From positions 496,001 to 560,000 of the forward strand of contig CANNEE010000001.1 of the NCBI GenBank assembly GCA_947503555.1: a stretch of DNA of 64,000 bases. The letters run 5' to 3'. Each line of letters opens with the position of its first letter. The stretch's first letter is position 1. The notes under the pieces are model-generated. The model ran no database searches. It was not told the origin of the DNA and saw only the letters and a program-made list of their open reading frames with translations. The DNA is from an uncultured Shewanella sp. (GTDB taxonomy: Bacteria; Pseudomonadota; Gammaproteobacteria; Enterobacterales; Shewanellaceae). Shown piece by piece: positions 26,458 through 34,772 of this stretch. Made by a program: the position numbers and the translations under genes.

Positions 26458-26485
26458 ATTATAACCATCCGTAATTAAATTACAA
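26458..26485 (-). promoter_or_regulatory. Sigma-70 promoter of the small transcript
   Basis: TTGTAA, 16-base spacer, TATAAT on the minus strand gives a near-consensus promoter. The start would fall near 26450-26452, just ahead of the GGA-hairpin region. Confidence 0.65.
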
Positions 26486-26729
26486 GAAATTTCTGATAAA
26501 AATCACAAAAAGGCGTTAAAAGCTATTGAAAGAGTAATTTACACGCCACTTTCTGAAATTAAATTACACAAAGAGAAGATTAACAAAACCCAGCTTGCAC
26601 TCAATAATAGATTTCACTACTCTGCCCTTTATCAAGATCACCTTAGGGATAAAACTCAGCAGAGCGCTGGTTTATAAGGATGTGTATACCCGCTTCCCAT
26701 TCAAAGAAGCAAATGCCAAGGAGTAGTCA

Positions 26730-27914
26730 ATGACGGCACAACATTTAACCTCGACACGAATCAATAATCTCGATGCAATTCGTGGCCTAGCCCTATTAGG
26801 CATTCTATTTCTCAATATCTATTATTTTGCCAGTCCCGTTTATGGTTATAGCGAAGCAGTTCCAGCCTCAAACATTGATGTTTGGCTCGGCTACTTTTCC
26901 GATCTATTCCTTGAAGGGCGATTCATCAGCCTGTTCTCTTTACTCTTTGGTGTTGGGCTTCTTATACAGCAAGAAAACTTTAACGCTAGAAGACTTGACG
27001 GCCTTGCCCAATCGAAACGCAGACTGAAGTGGTTACTGCTCTTTGGCGCAATACACGGCATTTTTATCTGGGGTGGGGATATTCTATTTACCTATGGTAT
27101 TTCAGGCTGGTTTGCCTTGAATTATCACCAACTAACAGCCGATAAACTGCTTAAAAAAGCTTGTCAATTTATCCTTATAGGTACGATAGCGACCTGTGTG
27201 ATGCTGCTCATTTCGGGTCCAGAAGAGCCTATATTGAGAAACAGTAAGAGCTTTTTAGAAGAACATCATATTTGGACCAGCAGTTATGCAGAGCAAGTAT
27301 TCATTCAATTCTTTTACTTCTGCGTGATGGCTATAGCCATTCCTTTTTCTTTACTATTCTACATTTCTGGGCTCATGCTGTTAGGTATGGCGTTATACAA
27401 GAAGCAGGTCTTCACACAGGGCTTAAGTCATAACCTGTGTTTAAAGCTCGCATTAGGCTCATTACTCTGCTTTGGATTTAACCTCTATATAGGTCATTAC
27501 CATAGCCTATACCAGGAGAGCCTAGGCAGTACTTTTACGCTTATTGGCGGCCTGTTTATGGGGCTTATCTATCTTAATATCATAGTAAAGCTATGTAACA
27601 ACCAAGCGACTAAACTCACTTGGTTACAGAAGATAGGACGTATGGCCTTTAGTTTATACATTCTACAGTCAGTGATTGGTATTGCACTGTTTAGGTACCT
27701 TTACCCTAGCTGGGGGCTAGACTTTGATAGAAGTGACTACTTACTTCTGGCTGTTGCGATAAGCATACTGCAGATTGTAATTGCTAATGTTTACTTTAAG
27801 TTATTCAACCAAGGACCTCTGGAGAAGCTCTGGCGAAGCCTTACCTATTCTAAAATGTACCACTTACCTAGGCCTAAAACCTATGAGACAGAATCGGAAA
27901 TCACCCAAGTTTGA
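26730..27914 (+). CDS. DUF418 (YeiB-family) membrane protein
   Basis: A 394-residue polytopic membrane protein with about ten helices. The N-terminus RINNLDAIRGLALLGILFLNI and GRFISLFSLLFGVGL are typical of the DUF418/YeiB family, which is related to acyltransferase-3-like heparan N-acetyltransferases. C-terminal KIGRMAFSLYILQSVIG matches the DUF418 domain. The biochemical role is unknown. The next gene starts on a TTG that overlaps its stop, so the two are translationally coupled. Confidence 0.83.
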   Translation: MTAQHLTSTRINNLDAIRGLALLGILFLNIYYFASPVYGYSEAVPASNIDVWLGYFSDLFLEGRFISLFSLLFGVGLLIQQENFNARRLDGLAQSKRRLKWLLLFGAIHGIFIWGGDILFTYGISGWFALNYHQLTADKLLKKACQFILIGTIATCVMLLISGPEEPILRNSKSFLEEHHIWTSSYAEQVFIQFFYFCVMAIAIPFSLLFYISGLMLLGMALYKKQVFTQGLSHNLCLKLALGSLLCFGFNLYIGHYHSLYQESLGSTFTLIGGLFMGLIYLNIIVKLCNNQATKLTWLQKIGRMAFSLYILQSVIGIALFRYLYPSWGLDFDRSDYLLLAVAISILQIVIANVYFKLFNQGPLEKLWRSLTYSKMYHLPRPKTYETESEITQV

Positions 27915-28315
27915 AACCATTACTATATTTAACAACACTGACGGGAGTGAGTAGCTACTTACTCCCTTTAATAGCAAGTCATATTACCGCCTTATTCCAG
28001 TCAAAAGTAAGCTTTCCTCCTCTCTATCTGATAGGAATATTATTGCTCACTACCAATACCCTTGGCTTTCTCTGCTTTGCCTTGGATAAACGCGCCGCTA
28101 TCAAACAAAAATCTAGATACTCGGAACATAGCCTGCTCTTTATCTCATTGTTCGGAGCATGGCTTGGTGGGATTTGCGCCATGCTCACCTTTCGCCATAA
28201 AACTCGAAAGACAAGTTTTAAACTCAAACTATTGTTAGCTGTGCTACTCAATCTTGGCTTAGCTTATTTTGTTGCTCAGGCTTATTTTCCCCATAAGCTT
28301 TACCCGAGCTTTTAG
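27911..28315 (+). CDS. DUF1294 membrane protein
   Basis: A 134-residue protein with about four helices. FALDKRAAIKQKSRYSEHSLL, SLFGAWLGGICAML and FRHKTRKTSFK are the conserved DUF1294 blocks. It starts on TTG overlapping the stop of the DUF418 gene by four bases, indicating one operon. Function unknown. Confidence 0.83.
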   Translation: MKPLLYLTTLTGVSSYLLPLIASHITALFQSKVSFPPLYLIGILLLTTNTLGFLCFALDKRAAIKQKSRYSEHSLLFISLFGAWLGGICAMLTFRHKTRKTSFKLKLLLAVLLNLGLAYFVAQAYFPHKLYPSF

Positions 28316-28362
28316 CTTGGTTACTATGCCGCCACAAGCGTCCATAAACATGAGAGACCAAT

Positions 28363-28833
28363 ATGAAAATGCTACTAGCCGTTGTCGCCATTGCTGCGGT
28401 GATTTTTTACTTTTACACCAATATGAATAATCAAAAAGCCGCGCAAGAAAATATCGCCAAAGGCAAAGCATTTTTAGCCGAAAATAAAACAAAAGAAGGT
28501 GTTCAAGAAACCGCTTCAGGCTTGCAATACCAAGTGCTGGAAAGCAAAGGTGGTGATACTCATCCTAAAGCAACAGACAAAGTGACAGTGCATTACCACG
28601 GTACACTTATCGATGGAAGTGTTTTTGACAGCTCTGTAGAGCGCGGCCAAACCATAGACTTTCCACTCAATCGTGTCATTAAAGGCTGGACAGAGGGAGT
28701 GCAATTAATGTCGATTGGCGATAAGTACCGCTTCTTTATTCCTGCAGAACTAGGCTATGGCAACCGCTCAGCTGGCAGCATTCCACCGGGTTCGCTATTA
28801 ATCTTTGATGTAGAGTTAATTGCGATCAATTAA
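28363..28833 (+). CDS. FKBP-type peptidyl-prolyl cis-trans isomerase, membrane anchored
   Basis: A 156-residue protein with an N-terminal hydrophobic helix (about 2-19), a helical linker, and an FKBP domain (about 65-156). The domain shows VTVHYHGTLIDGSVFDSS, VIKGWTEGVQLMSIGDKYRFFIPAELGYG and IPPGSLLIFDVELI, with the hydrophobic active-site residues intact. It catalyses prolyl isomerisation; the anchor places the domain in the periplasm, if orientation is N-in. It follows DUF1294 by 47 bp and may be cotranscribed. Confidence 0.92.
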   Translation: MKMLLAVVAIAAVIFYFYTNMNNQKAAQENIAKGKAFLAENKTKEGVQETASGLQYQVLESKGGDTHPKATDKVTVHYHGTLIDGSVFDSSVERGQTIDFPLNRVIKGWTEGVQLMSIGDKYRFFIPAELGYGNRSAGSIPPGSLLIFDVELIAIN

Positions 28834-28885
28834 GATAAGGTGACCATTGCTTGGTTAATCGCTTCCATCGCAATGAGATCTCAAT

Positions 28886-28924
28886 GACATATCGAAGAGG
28901 GCATATCAGCCCCTCTCATATGTC
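28886..28924. terminator. Hairpin between convergent FKBP and rof genes
   Basis: GACATAT and AGAGGG pair with CCCTCT and ATATGTC, with a short internal bulge. No T-run follows in either direction, so it is a weak or Rho-assisted terminator at best. Confidence 0.4.
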
Positions 28925-28950
28925 GCAATAAAATCACTGATATTCAAAGC

Positions 28951-29196
28951 CTAGTGAAACTGAACTTTATCAAAATGCGGATTTTCGATACAGACAGTTA
29001 GCTCAGCAATCTCATCGAGCACTACCAAAAGCTCACTTCCATTTGCATCAAGTTTGATGCACTCTTGTTTCTTTTCATTGCGTTGAGTGTCCAAGCCCAC
29101 ACCCATTCGGATTTCACCTGATTTCAGCTTTAATTCAACTGGATAACGAAAGAGACAAACAATTTCAATATAATCATATTCATTACAAGTGATCAT
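28951..29196 (-). CDS. rof: Rho-binding antiterminator (Rof/YaeO)
   Basis: An 81-residue protein of the Rof family, which binds Rho and inhibits Rho-dependent termination. The start CNEYDYIEIVCLFRYPVELKLKSGEIRMG matches the family, ending with the VLDEIAELTV strand. The chosen ATG at 29196 has GAGGTGA at ideal spacing; longer upstream frame overlaps the preceding gene. The start lies five bases after the stop of the DUF6817 gene and its ribosome site is inside that gene, so the two are coupled. Confidence 0.85.
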   Translation of the reverse strand: MITCNEYDYIEIVCLFRYPVELKLKSGEIRMGVGLDTQRNEKKQECIKLDANGSELLVVLDEIAELTVCIENPHFDKVQFH

Positions 29197-29201
29197 AGCT
29201 T

Positions 29202-29741
29202 TCACCTCTTCTGAAAGCTCGACAGGGCCTGATGATAGGCATCTCGAGCTTCTATGCTTAAGTAACCATCCATCTTTTGAAACAGGTTCAACAACTGAGC
29301 ACCACACCTAAGTTTAAACGCTTCACTTGAGCTCACCAGTTCAAGTTCATTGGCGACAGTAAGCTCGCAAAATAGCTTAGCCATTGCCTCTTCTAACAGA
29401 AATGATTTGCCGTTAAATCTATCTTTAAACTGAATCTTGTCAGTTTGGCCAAACTGAGGAAATACAAAGTCTCGGTCGCATGAACAATATAGATACACTA
29501 ATGCTTCTTCTTGTTGCCCTATAATCTGGGCGATATGTCGGCGCTGACCGAGTGACACCATACTGTCATCAAAGCCAGCAGTTCCATATGCAGCATGAAA
29601 TAACCCGGCGGTTTGCAATACATCACTCGCCCCCCAATGATGAAGCAAGCTCTGAGTTCCCTTGAGGTGAGCTTCGAGAGAGCCGTTTAAATGCTGAAAC
29701 TCGCCAGCCCCAAGCTCTTGTAAAATCTTAAATTTATCCAT
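29202..29741 (-). CDS. DUF6817 domain protein
   Basis: A 179-residue soluble protein with HLNGSLEAHLKGTQSLLHHWG and AGLFHAAYGTAGF near the N-terminus, a pattern typical of DUF6817 and of small HD-like folds with several His/Asp residues that may bind metal. The remaining part is helical. Function is unknown. It is the first gene of a pair with rof, and the tight spacing suggests that the antiterminator is made together with it. Confidence 0.7.
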   Translation of the reverse strand: MDKFKILQELGAGEFQHLNGSLEAHLKGTQSLLHHWGASDVLQTAGLFHAAYGTAGFDDSMVSLGQRRHIAQIIGQQEEALVYLYCSCDRDFVFPQFGQTDKIQFKDRFNGKSFLLEEAMAKLFCELTVANELELVSSSEAFKLRCGAQLLNLFQKMDGYLSIEARDAYHQALSSFQKR

Positions 29742-29784
29742 GCTTCTTCTAACAAAATTTAACGCTATCTAAATCGACTCGAGT

Positions 29785-31254
29785 TTACTTATGAGCATTA
29801 ACCGTTCTATTTCTAGCCCATTCACGTAATGCCGTCAGTTTCTCACCCATAACAACCGAAAGTGGCCGTGTCTTAGTCAGCTCTTCAACCAATAAAGCTT
29901 GATCTACTGGTCGATTAAAAGTACTGGCAGTATAAATTGCTGAGATCACCGCCTGCTCAATTTCAGCGCCAGAGAAACCTTTGCTGTATTGTGCCAGCTG
30001 ACTCAAATTTAAGCTTGTGATCTCCAATCCACGGCGCTGACAATGAATTAAAAAGATCGCTTTACGTATCTCGCTATCGGGTAAATCGACAAAGAAAATC
30101 TCATCCATACGCCCTTTACGCATCAACTCTGGAGGCAAAGCTTGAATATTATTGGCGGTAGCCACTAAGAATACATCTGATTTACGCTCAGACATCCAAG
30201 TAAGCAAGGTGCCTAAAATACGGGTCGATGTGCCCTCATCACTATTACTGCTTCCCAATCCCTTTTCTATCTCGTCAATCCACAGCACACAGGGTGACAT
30301 CAAATCTGCCATATCTAGGGCATTACGCAGATTCTTTTCTGTCTCACCTATATATTTGTTATAAAGCCCCGCCATATCTAGGCGCAGTAAAGGTCGCTGC
30401 CACACACCTGCTACCGCCTTTGCCGCAAGGCTTTTACCGCTACCCTGCACACCAAGCAGCATAATCCCTTTAGGCTTATCAGCAATATTGGCATTGGCTA
30501 CCGATGGTGTGCGCTGCTTCAGCCACTGCTTAAGATTATGTAGACCTGCTATCTCAGAAAAATCACTGGTGTCGTATTCAAACTGTAACACCCCATTCAT
30601 ATCCAGCAGCTTAAACTTGGCATCATTGACACTATCTATATCTGAATGGCTTATGGCACCATCTTCGGCAATGGCTCTATGGATAATGCGCCTAGCATCA
30701 TCATAGGTGAGTCCCCGTAAATTGGTCGCGAGTTTACTCACGGCTTCATCATCAACGGTTAATGTCATCCCTTGTGATCGCAGCAGTTCCACCTCTTCAT
30801 AGATCAGATGCTCAAGCTGCGTTTCACTGGGCAAGCTCAAACGAAAATGAGCGCAATAACGTTTAATCTCAGGCGGAATATCAAAGGCATGGCTTACGAG
30901 TACTATAGTGTGTTTCAGGGAGTCATATTCTAGGGCGATTTCTTTGAGTAAACGTACATTTTTAGGCTCATTGTCAACAAAAGGGTGATAGTCACATAAC
31001 ACATAAATCCCCTGTTTTTGAGTCGATTTAATGTGACCTAAAATATCTGTGGGATCGGTATTAAACTTTTGTACTCCCACATGGCGGTCAACCCTCTGTA
31101 AGCCCTGAGTAATACTCCAAGAAAAAATAGGCTGGTACAGTACGCTAGAGACCCGCTTAAGCAACTCAATCACTCGATATTCTTCATAGGTTTCTATCAC
31201 CACGATAGGAGTCTTTGACCGCAATACCGAAGTGAGATCTCTAATATCTTGCAT
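29785..31254 (-). CDS. AAA+ ATPase, Ycf46-like
   Basis: A 489-residue AAA ATPase resembling the Ycf46 group of cyanobacteria and plastids. The N-terminal half (1-230) is a degenerate P-loop-like domain without a Walker A motif. The C-terminal AAA module has GVQGSGKS (Walker A, about 267), VLWIDEIEKG (Walker B, about 325), ATANN (sensor 1) and the arginine-finger region RKGRMDEIF, followed by the FSGAEIEQAV sensor-2 helix. Cyanobacterial members are linked to CO2/bicarbonate use, but the role in proteobacteria is unknown. Start supported by AAGGA eight bases upstream. Confidence 0.85.
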   Translation of the reverse strand: MQDIRDLTSVLRSKTPIVVIETYEEYRVIELLKRVSSVLYQPIFSWSITQGLQRVDRHVGVQKFNTDPTDILGHIKSTQKQGIYVLCDYHPFVDNEPKNVRLLKEIALEYDSLKHTIVLVSHAFDIPPEIKRYCAHFRLSLPSETQLEHLIYEEVELLRSQGMTLTVDDEAVSKLATNLRGLTYDDARRIIHRAIAEDGAISHSDIDSVNDAKFKLLDMNGVLQFEYDTSDFSEIAGLHNLKQWLKQRTPSVANANIADKPKGIMLLGVQGSGKSLAAKAVAGVWQRPLLRLDMAGLYNKYIGETEKNLRNALDMADLMSPCVLWIDEIEKGLGSSNSDEGTSTRILGTLLTWMSERKSDVFLVATANNIQALPPELMRKGRMDEIFFVDLPDSEIRKAIFLIHCQRRGLEITSLNLSQLAQYSKGFSGAEIEQAVISAIYTASTFNRPVDQALLVEELTKTRPLSVVMGEKLTALREWARNRTVNAHK

Positions 31255-31296
31255 ACTGCCATTCCTTTAAACGATTTAGAGCCTGAGTGTATCAAA

Positions 31297-31327
31297 TAAA
31301 AAAGCCTGCAAAAGCAGACTTTTTAAT
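31297..31327 (-). terminator. Terminator of the yiaW-yiaV unit
   Basis: On the minus strand GTCTGC-TTTT-GCAGGC leads into a run of six T residues. It lies between the HlyD-type gene and the AAA ATPase gene. Confidence 0.8.
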
Positions 31328-31384
31328 AGAATCACGATTTAAACTAACCTTTACTCATTAGTCACCGTATGCTGAATAGTCATG

Positions 31385-32530
31385 TTAGTGACCTTCACCA
31401 AACACATAATTCAGCCAGCTTTGCATACGCAGTAAAATCTTTCTCATAATGGCGACATGACTAAAGTGCTCGGTATAAACCGCAGCTTGGCCAGACACAC
31501 CAGCAGGCAACTGATGCAAAATAGCGTCATCTTCTAAGTCGATTAACACTATAGTGCGACCCGGTGCAAACAAACGCTTGGCCGATTGCAATGTGCCTGT
31601 AAATTGAAACTCACCTTCAGCCATCGCTGGCATCACCTGAACAACCTTCCCCTTAAAAATACGCCCAGGTACGGCATCGAGTAGCATTTCGGCTTCATCA
31701 CCTTCTTTTAATCTTAACAGCGAGTTCTGCCAAAAGGCGCCGGCAAAATAGCGCTGCTCATCGGGAATAAAGCTCATCAAAGGTTTAAGCGGAATAGGCA
31801 CGGCGATCATACCAGGGCGAATGGCAAGCTGGGTCACTAGACCATCTGTCGGCGCGCGTACGACAGTTTGCTCTAAATCATACTCAGCCTTCTCTAACTG
31901 ACCTTGCAGGTTCGCTACCTTAGTATTTACACCGTCAATTTGTGACTCATAGGCGAGCTGAACTCTGAGCTCCTCAGCTTCAGCTGCAGTCAATTGAGCC
32001 TGACTGGCAAGGTAAAGCTGACGTTTATTATCTAGTTCTAACTCAGTAAATGGCGAATTTTTACCACCACGCTTACGCCCTTTTTCATAGCGTTCAAAGG
32101 CGGCCTTAGTTCTATCTCTATCGGCAATGGCACGCTCAACGCTGGCTTTAGCTGCCTGCCATGATGCTTCGAGTTGCGGCACCATCAGTTCAGCTTCAGC
32201 AAGGCTGGCGCGCTTTTGTTTCACTACGGCAGCAAAAGGCGTGGGGTCGATACGAAATAGCACATCCCCCTTTTTCACCTTAGTATTTCCCTTTACATCG
32301 ACCGACAACACCATACCTTTCACTGCAGGGTTAATCGGGATAGTCACAAATGCTTCTCTAGCATATTTGGAGTAAGGGTGGTTGTAGTTCATCAGCAGCA
32401 ATAAAGCACCAATTAGGACTATGCCACCTAAAATGGCAGTGGGCACAGACCACTTATTCAGTGGTATCTTGAAGATTTTAAAAATGGCGATGCAGATAGC
32501 TGTGTAGGTCAATATCAGTAATAGATCCAT
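31385..32530 (-). CDS. yiaV: HlyD-family membrane fusion protein (YiaV-like)
   Basis: A 381-residue inner-membrane-anchored adaptor. Two hydrophobic segments lie at the N-terminus (about 2-20 and 26-48), then a barrel-sandwich/lipoyl half (NPAVKGMVLSVDVKGNTKVKKG), a coiled-coil hairpin (about 95-200), the second half motif VRAPTDGLVTQLAIRPG and a beta-barrel domain. Such proteins bridge inner-membrane pumps to the outer membrane. The ATG at 32530 follows the DUF3302 stop by one base with GGAGG upstream, which settles the start. Order and sizes match E. coli yiaW-yiaV. No transporter or outer-membrane partner is nearby. Confidence 0.88.
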   Translation of the reverse strand: MDLLLILTYTAICIAIFKIFKIPLNKWSVPTAILGGIVLIGALLLLMNYNHPYSKYAREAFVTIPINPAVKGMVLSVDVKGNTKVKKGDVLFRIDPTPFAAVVKQKRASLAEAELMVPQLEASWQAAKASVERAIADRDRTKAAFERYEKGRKRGGKNSPFTELELDNKRQLYLASQAQLTAAEAEELRVQLAYESQIDGVNTKVANLQGQLEKAEYDLEQTVVRAPTDGLVTQLAIRPGMIAVPIPLKPLMSFIPDEQRYFAGAFWQNSLLRLKEGDEAEMLLDAVPGRIFKGKVVQVMPAMAEGEFQFTGTLQSAKRLFAPGRTIVLIDLEDDAILHQLPAGVSGQAAVYTEHFSHVAIMRKILLRMQSWLNYVFGEGH

Positions 32531-32531
32531 G

Positions 32532-32912
32532 TTACACCTCCTCCTTTGACTCAGTGTTAGCATCGATGTCCTGAACCTCTATTGCGGACTTCTCATTCGC
32601 CGCAGTTTCAAGGGCTAACACTCTCTGCGTCAATGCTTTAACCTCCTGTTCCAGCTCCGTTTCCCGCTTCTCTAAGGACTGAAAGCCCCAACCTCTATCT
32701 TCTCTGTATAAAGTTGCCCAGATCCACAAAAACGGCCATATTGCGTGCAAAGTAAATAGACTCACCCAACCAGCAATATGCAATGCATCCTGTTGAGGGT
32801 GATTCCGCTTTTTAGCAATTTCATAGGGAATATCATGAATGGCGATAATGCCATAGAAGATGAACACGCATACAAACAACAGTATGAACAGCGCCACATA
32901 GTCAAGAAACAT
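32532..32912 (-). CDS. yiaW: DUF3302 inner-membrane protein (YiaW-like)
   Basis: A 126-residue protein with two membrane helices (about 5-25 and 48-68), a conserved HDIPYEIAKKRNHPQ loop and a C-terminal coiled coil (EKRETELEQEVKALTQRVLALE). It matches DUF3302, which typically precedes a YiaV-type HlyD adaptor, as here. AGGAG precedes the ATG. The C-terminal coiled coil may contact the adaptor, which is inference. Confidence 0.85.
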   Translation of the reverse strand: MFLDYVALFILLFVCVFIFYGIIAIHDIPYEIAKKRNHPQQDALHIAGWVSLFTLHAIWPFLWIWATLYREDRGWGFQSLEKRETELEQEVKALTQRVLALETAANEKSAIEVQDIDANTESKEEV

Positions 32913-33127
32913 AGCACACTCCTTAATTGGTCAGCTGGCACTAATGCAAGCCGCTATTTCCATGTTTAATTAAGCAGAATTTAAAAACCATATACTCAAG
33001 CTAAACCAATAACTTAGTTTTTACAATGTCTAACATTTTTCAAAACACACTGTTCTATAATCCCTTAAATTGAGTCAGCCAATAAAAGATAGAATATAGG
33101 CAGTCAAACACAACTAAGGTTAGTATC

Positions 33128-34303
33128 ATGATAGGAACACCCCACACAGAAAGCGCGATGAGAGCACTACTACTCGGCAGTGGTGAACTAGGAAAAGAGG
33201 TCGCTATTGAACTACAAAGATTAGGTGTGGAAGTGATTGCCGTCGACCGTTACCCCAATGCACCAGCAATGCAAGTGGCTCACAGATCCCATGTAATCAA
33301 TATGCTCGATAGCCATGCCCTAGAATGGGTGATTAACCAAGAGCAGCCCCATTTAGTCATTCCTGAAATCGAAGCCATCGCCACAGAAACCTTAGTTAAA
33401 CTGGAAAGCCAAGGGATTAATGTTGTTCCCACAGCAAAAGCAACCCAGCTCACCATGGACAGAGAAGGGATACGTTTACTGGCTGCTGACACCTTATCAC
33501 TGCCCACTTCACCTTTTGCTTTTTGTGATACCGAAGAAGAATTCCATCAAGCTGTTGATAGAATAGGTCTTCCTGCTGTAATAAAGCCTGTTATGAGCTC
33601 GTCAGGTAAAGGCCAAAGTGTTATTCGAGAAATGTCACAACTTGATGACGCTTGGCAATATGCTCAAGAAGGGGGCCGCGCAGGCAAAGGCCGCGTCATA
33701 GTTGAAGGCTTTGTTGACTTTGATTATGAAATCACACTACTGACCATTAGTGCAGTCAATGGCATTCATTTCTGTGAGCCTATTGGTCATAGGCAGGAAG
33801 GGGGCGATTATCAAGAATCTTGGCAGCCACAGGCGATGTCAAAGGCCGCCTTAGAAAAGGCACAAGAAGTTGGCCGTAAAGTTGTTGAAGCCCTAGGTGG
33901 ATATGGACTATTTGGTGTAGAACTGTTTATCAAAGGCGATGATGTCTATTTCTCTGAAGTTTCTCCACGCCCCCATGACACAGGACTAGTCACCTTAATC
34001 AGTCAAGATCTGTCAGAATTTGCACTGCATGTCAGAGCCATACTTGGACTGCCAATCAGTAATATTTATCAGCACGGCCCCAGTGCTTCTGCGGTAATTT
34101 TGGCAGAAGGTCAATCGGAAAATATTCGCTATCAAGGTATGGCTGCGGCGCTTGAAGAAGTTGATACTCAGCTTAGATTGTTTGCTAAACCAGATATCCA
34201 TGGCAAGCGCCGCCTTGGTGTAGCACTAGCAAGAGCTGAGCAAATAGAAGGTGCTGTAGAAAAAGCCAAGCGTGTGGCGAGCAAGGTACAAGTATTACTC
34301 TAA
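33128..34303 (+). CDS. purT: Formate-dependent phosphoribosylglycinamide formyltransferase
   Basis: A 391-residue ATP-grasp enzyme that formylates GAR using formate and ATP in de novo purine synthesis, an alternative to PurN. It is nearly collinear with E. coli PurT (392): [67 protein letters not shown] and [10 protein letters not shown] are all present. The stop codon lies inside the first unit of a 7-bp tandem repeat. Single gene with its own terminator. Confidence 0.97.
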   Translation: MIGTPHTESAMRALLLGSGELGKEVAIELQRLGVEVIAVDRYPNAPAMQVAHRSHVINMLDSHALEWVINQEQPHLVIPEIEAIATETLVKLESQGINVVPTAKATQLTMDREGIRLLAADTLSLPTSPFAFCDTEEEFHQAVDRIGLPAVIKPVMSSSGKGQSVIREMSQLDDAWQYAQEGGRAGKGRVIVEGFVDFDYEITLLTISAVNGIHFCEPIGHRQEGGDYQESWQPQAMSKAALEKAQEVGRKVVEALGGYGLFGVELFIKGDDVYFSEVSPRPHDTGLVTLISQDLSEFALHVRAILGLPISNIYQHGPSASAVILAEGQSENIRYQGMAAALEEVDTQLRLFAKPDIHGKRRLGVALARAEQIEGAVEKAKRVASKVQVLL

Positions 34304-34353
34304 GCTCTAAGCTCTAAGCTCTAAGCTCTAAGCTCTAAGCTCTAAGCTCTAAG
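34298..34353 (+). repeat. Eight-copy CTCTAAG heptamer tandem repeat
   Basis: Eight perfect head-to-tail copies of CTCTAAG. The first copy contains the last Leu codon and the TAA stop of purT, so changes in copy number would not alter the protein. Such perfect short repeats arise by slippage and usually vary between strains. Confidence 0.95.
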
Positions 34354-34367
34354 CCAAAAGTGACACT

Positions 34368-34402
34368 GCCCTATGTCGTATTCAAACGGCTAGGGCTTTT
34401 TC
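34368..34402 (+). terminator. Terminator of purT
   Basis: GCCCTA and TAGGGC form the outer stem, extended by GTCG/CGGC, followed by five T residues. It lies 65 bp after the purT stop, just past the heptamer repeat. Confidence 0.7.
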
Positions 34403-34420
34403 TGTTCAAGTATCAATAAT

Positions 34421-34744
34421 TCAGTCGACACTACATAATTCAAACCGAATGAAATACAACTGCTCTTCACCGGGGTAAATTCGGCGTATCAGCCACCTTA
34501 AAATAAACAAAGGTAGATTTTCCGCTTTTGCATGCTCTTTTGTTAGCGCTTGGTAAGCAACAGGCTCGACACTAATCACTCTAATCGTGGCAAACTGGGT
34601 TTCATCTTCCTGAGTAAAGACGACTAATATTTGCCCAGGTTTGAAATGTGACTCCTGATGATTTCTAAGGGTCGCACACTTTCTACCAGATAAAATGTGC
34701 GGTTTTAGACGTTTAAAAAAGCTAATCCTTGCACTCGTTTGCAC
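34421..34744 (-). CDS. yqfB: N4-acetylcytidine amidohydrolase (ASCH domain, YqfB)
   Basis: A 107-residue ASCH-fold protein closely similar to E. coli YqfB, which hydrolyses N4-acetylcytidine to cytidine and acetate. ISFFKRLKPHILSGRKCATLR aligns with the E. coli start, including the catalytic Lys in GRK and the following Thr-x-Arg, and ESHFKPGQILVV and IYPGEEQLYFI complete the fold. It is probably a salvage enzyme for nucleosides from turned-over RNA. It converges with purT. Confidence 0.88.
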   Translation of the reverse strand: MQTSARISFFKRLKPHILSGRKCATLRNHQESHFKPGQILVVFTQEDETQFATIRVISVEPVAYQALTKEHAKAENLPLFILRWLIRRIYPGEEQLYFIRFELCSVD

Positions 34745-34772
34745 CTATTGTGCTCCCTGTAAATCACAGTGG

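Noticed and set aside
34298-34353. Possible CRISPR array
   Set aside because: The 7-bp units are directly adjacent with no spacers; it is a simple tandem repeat.
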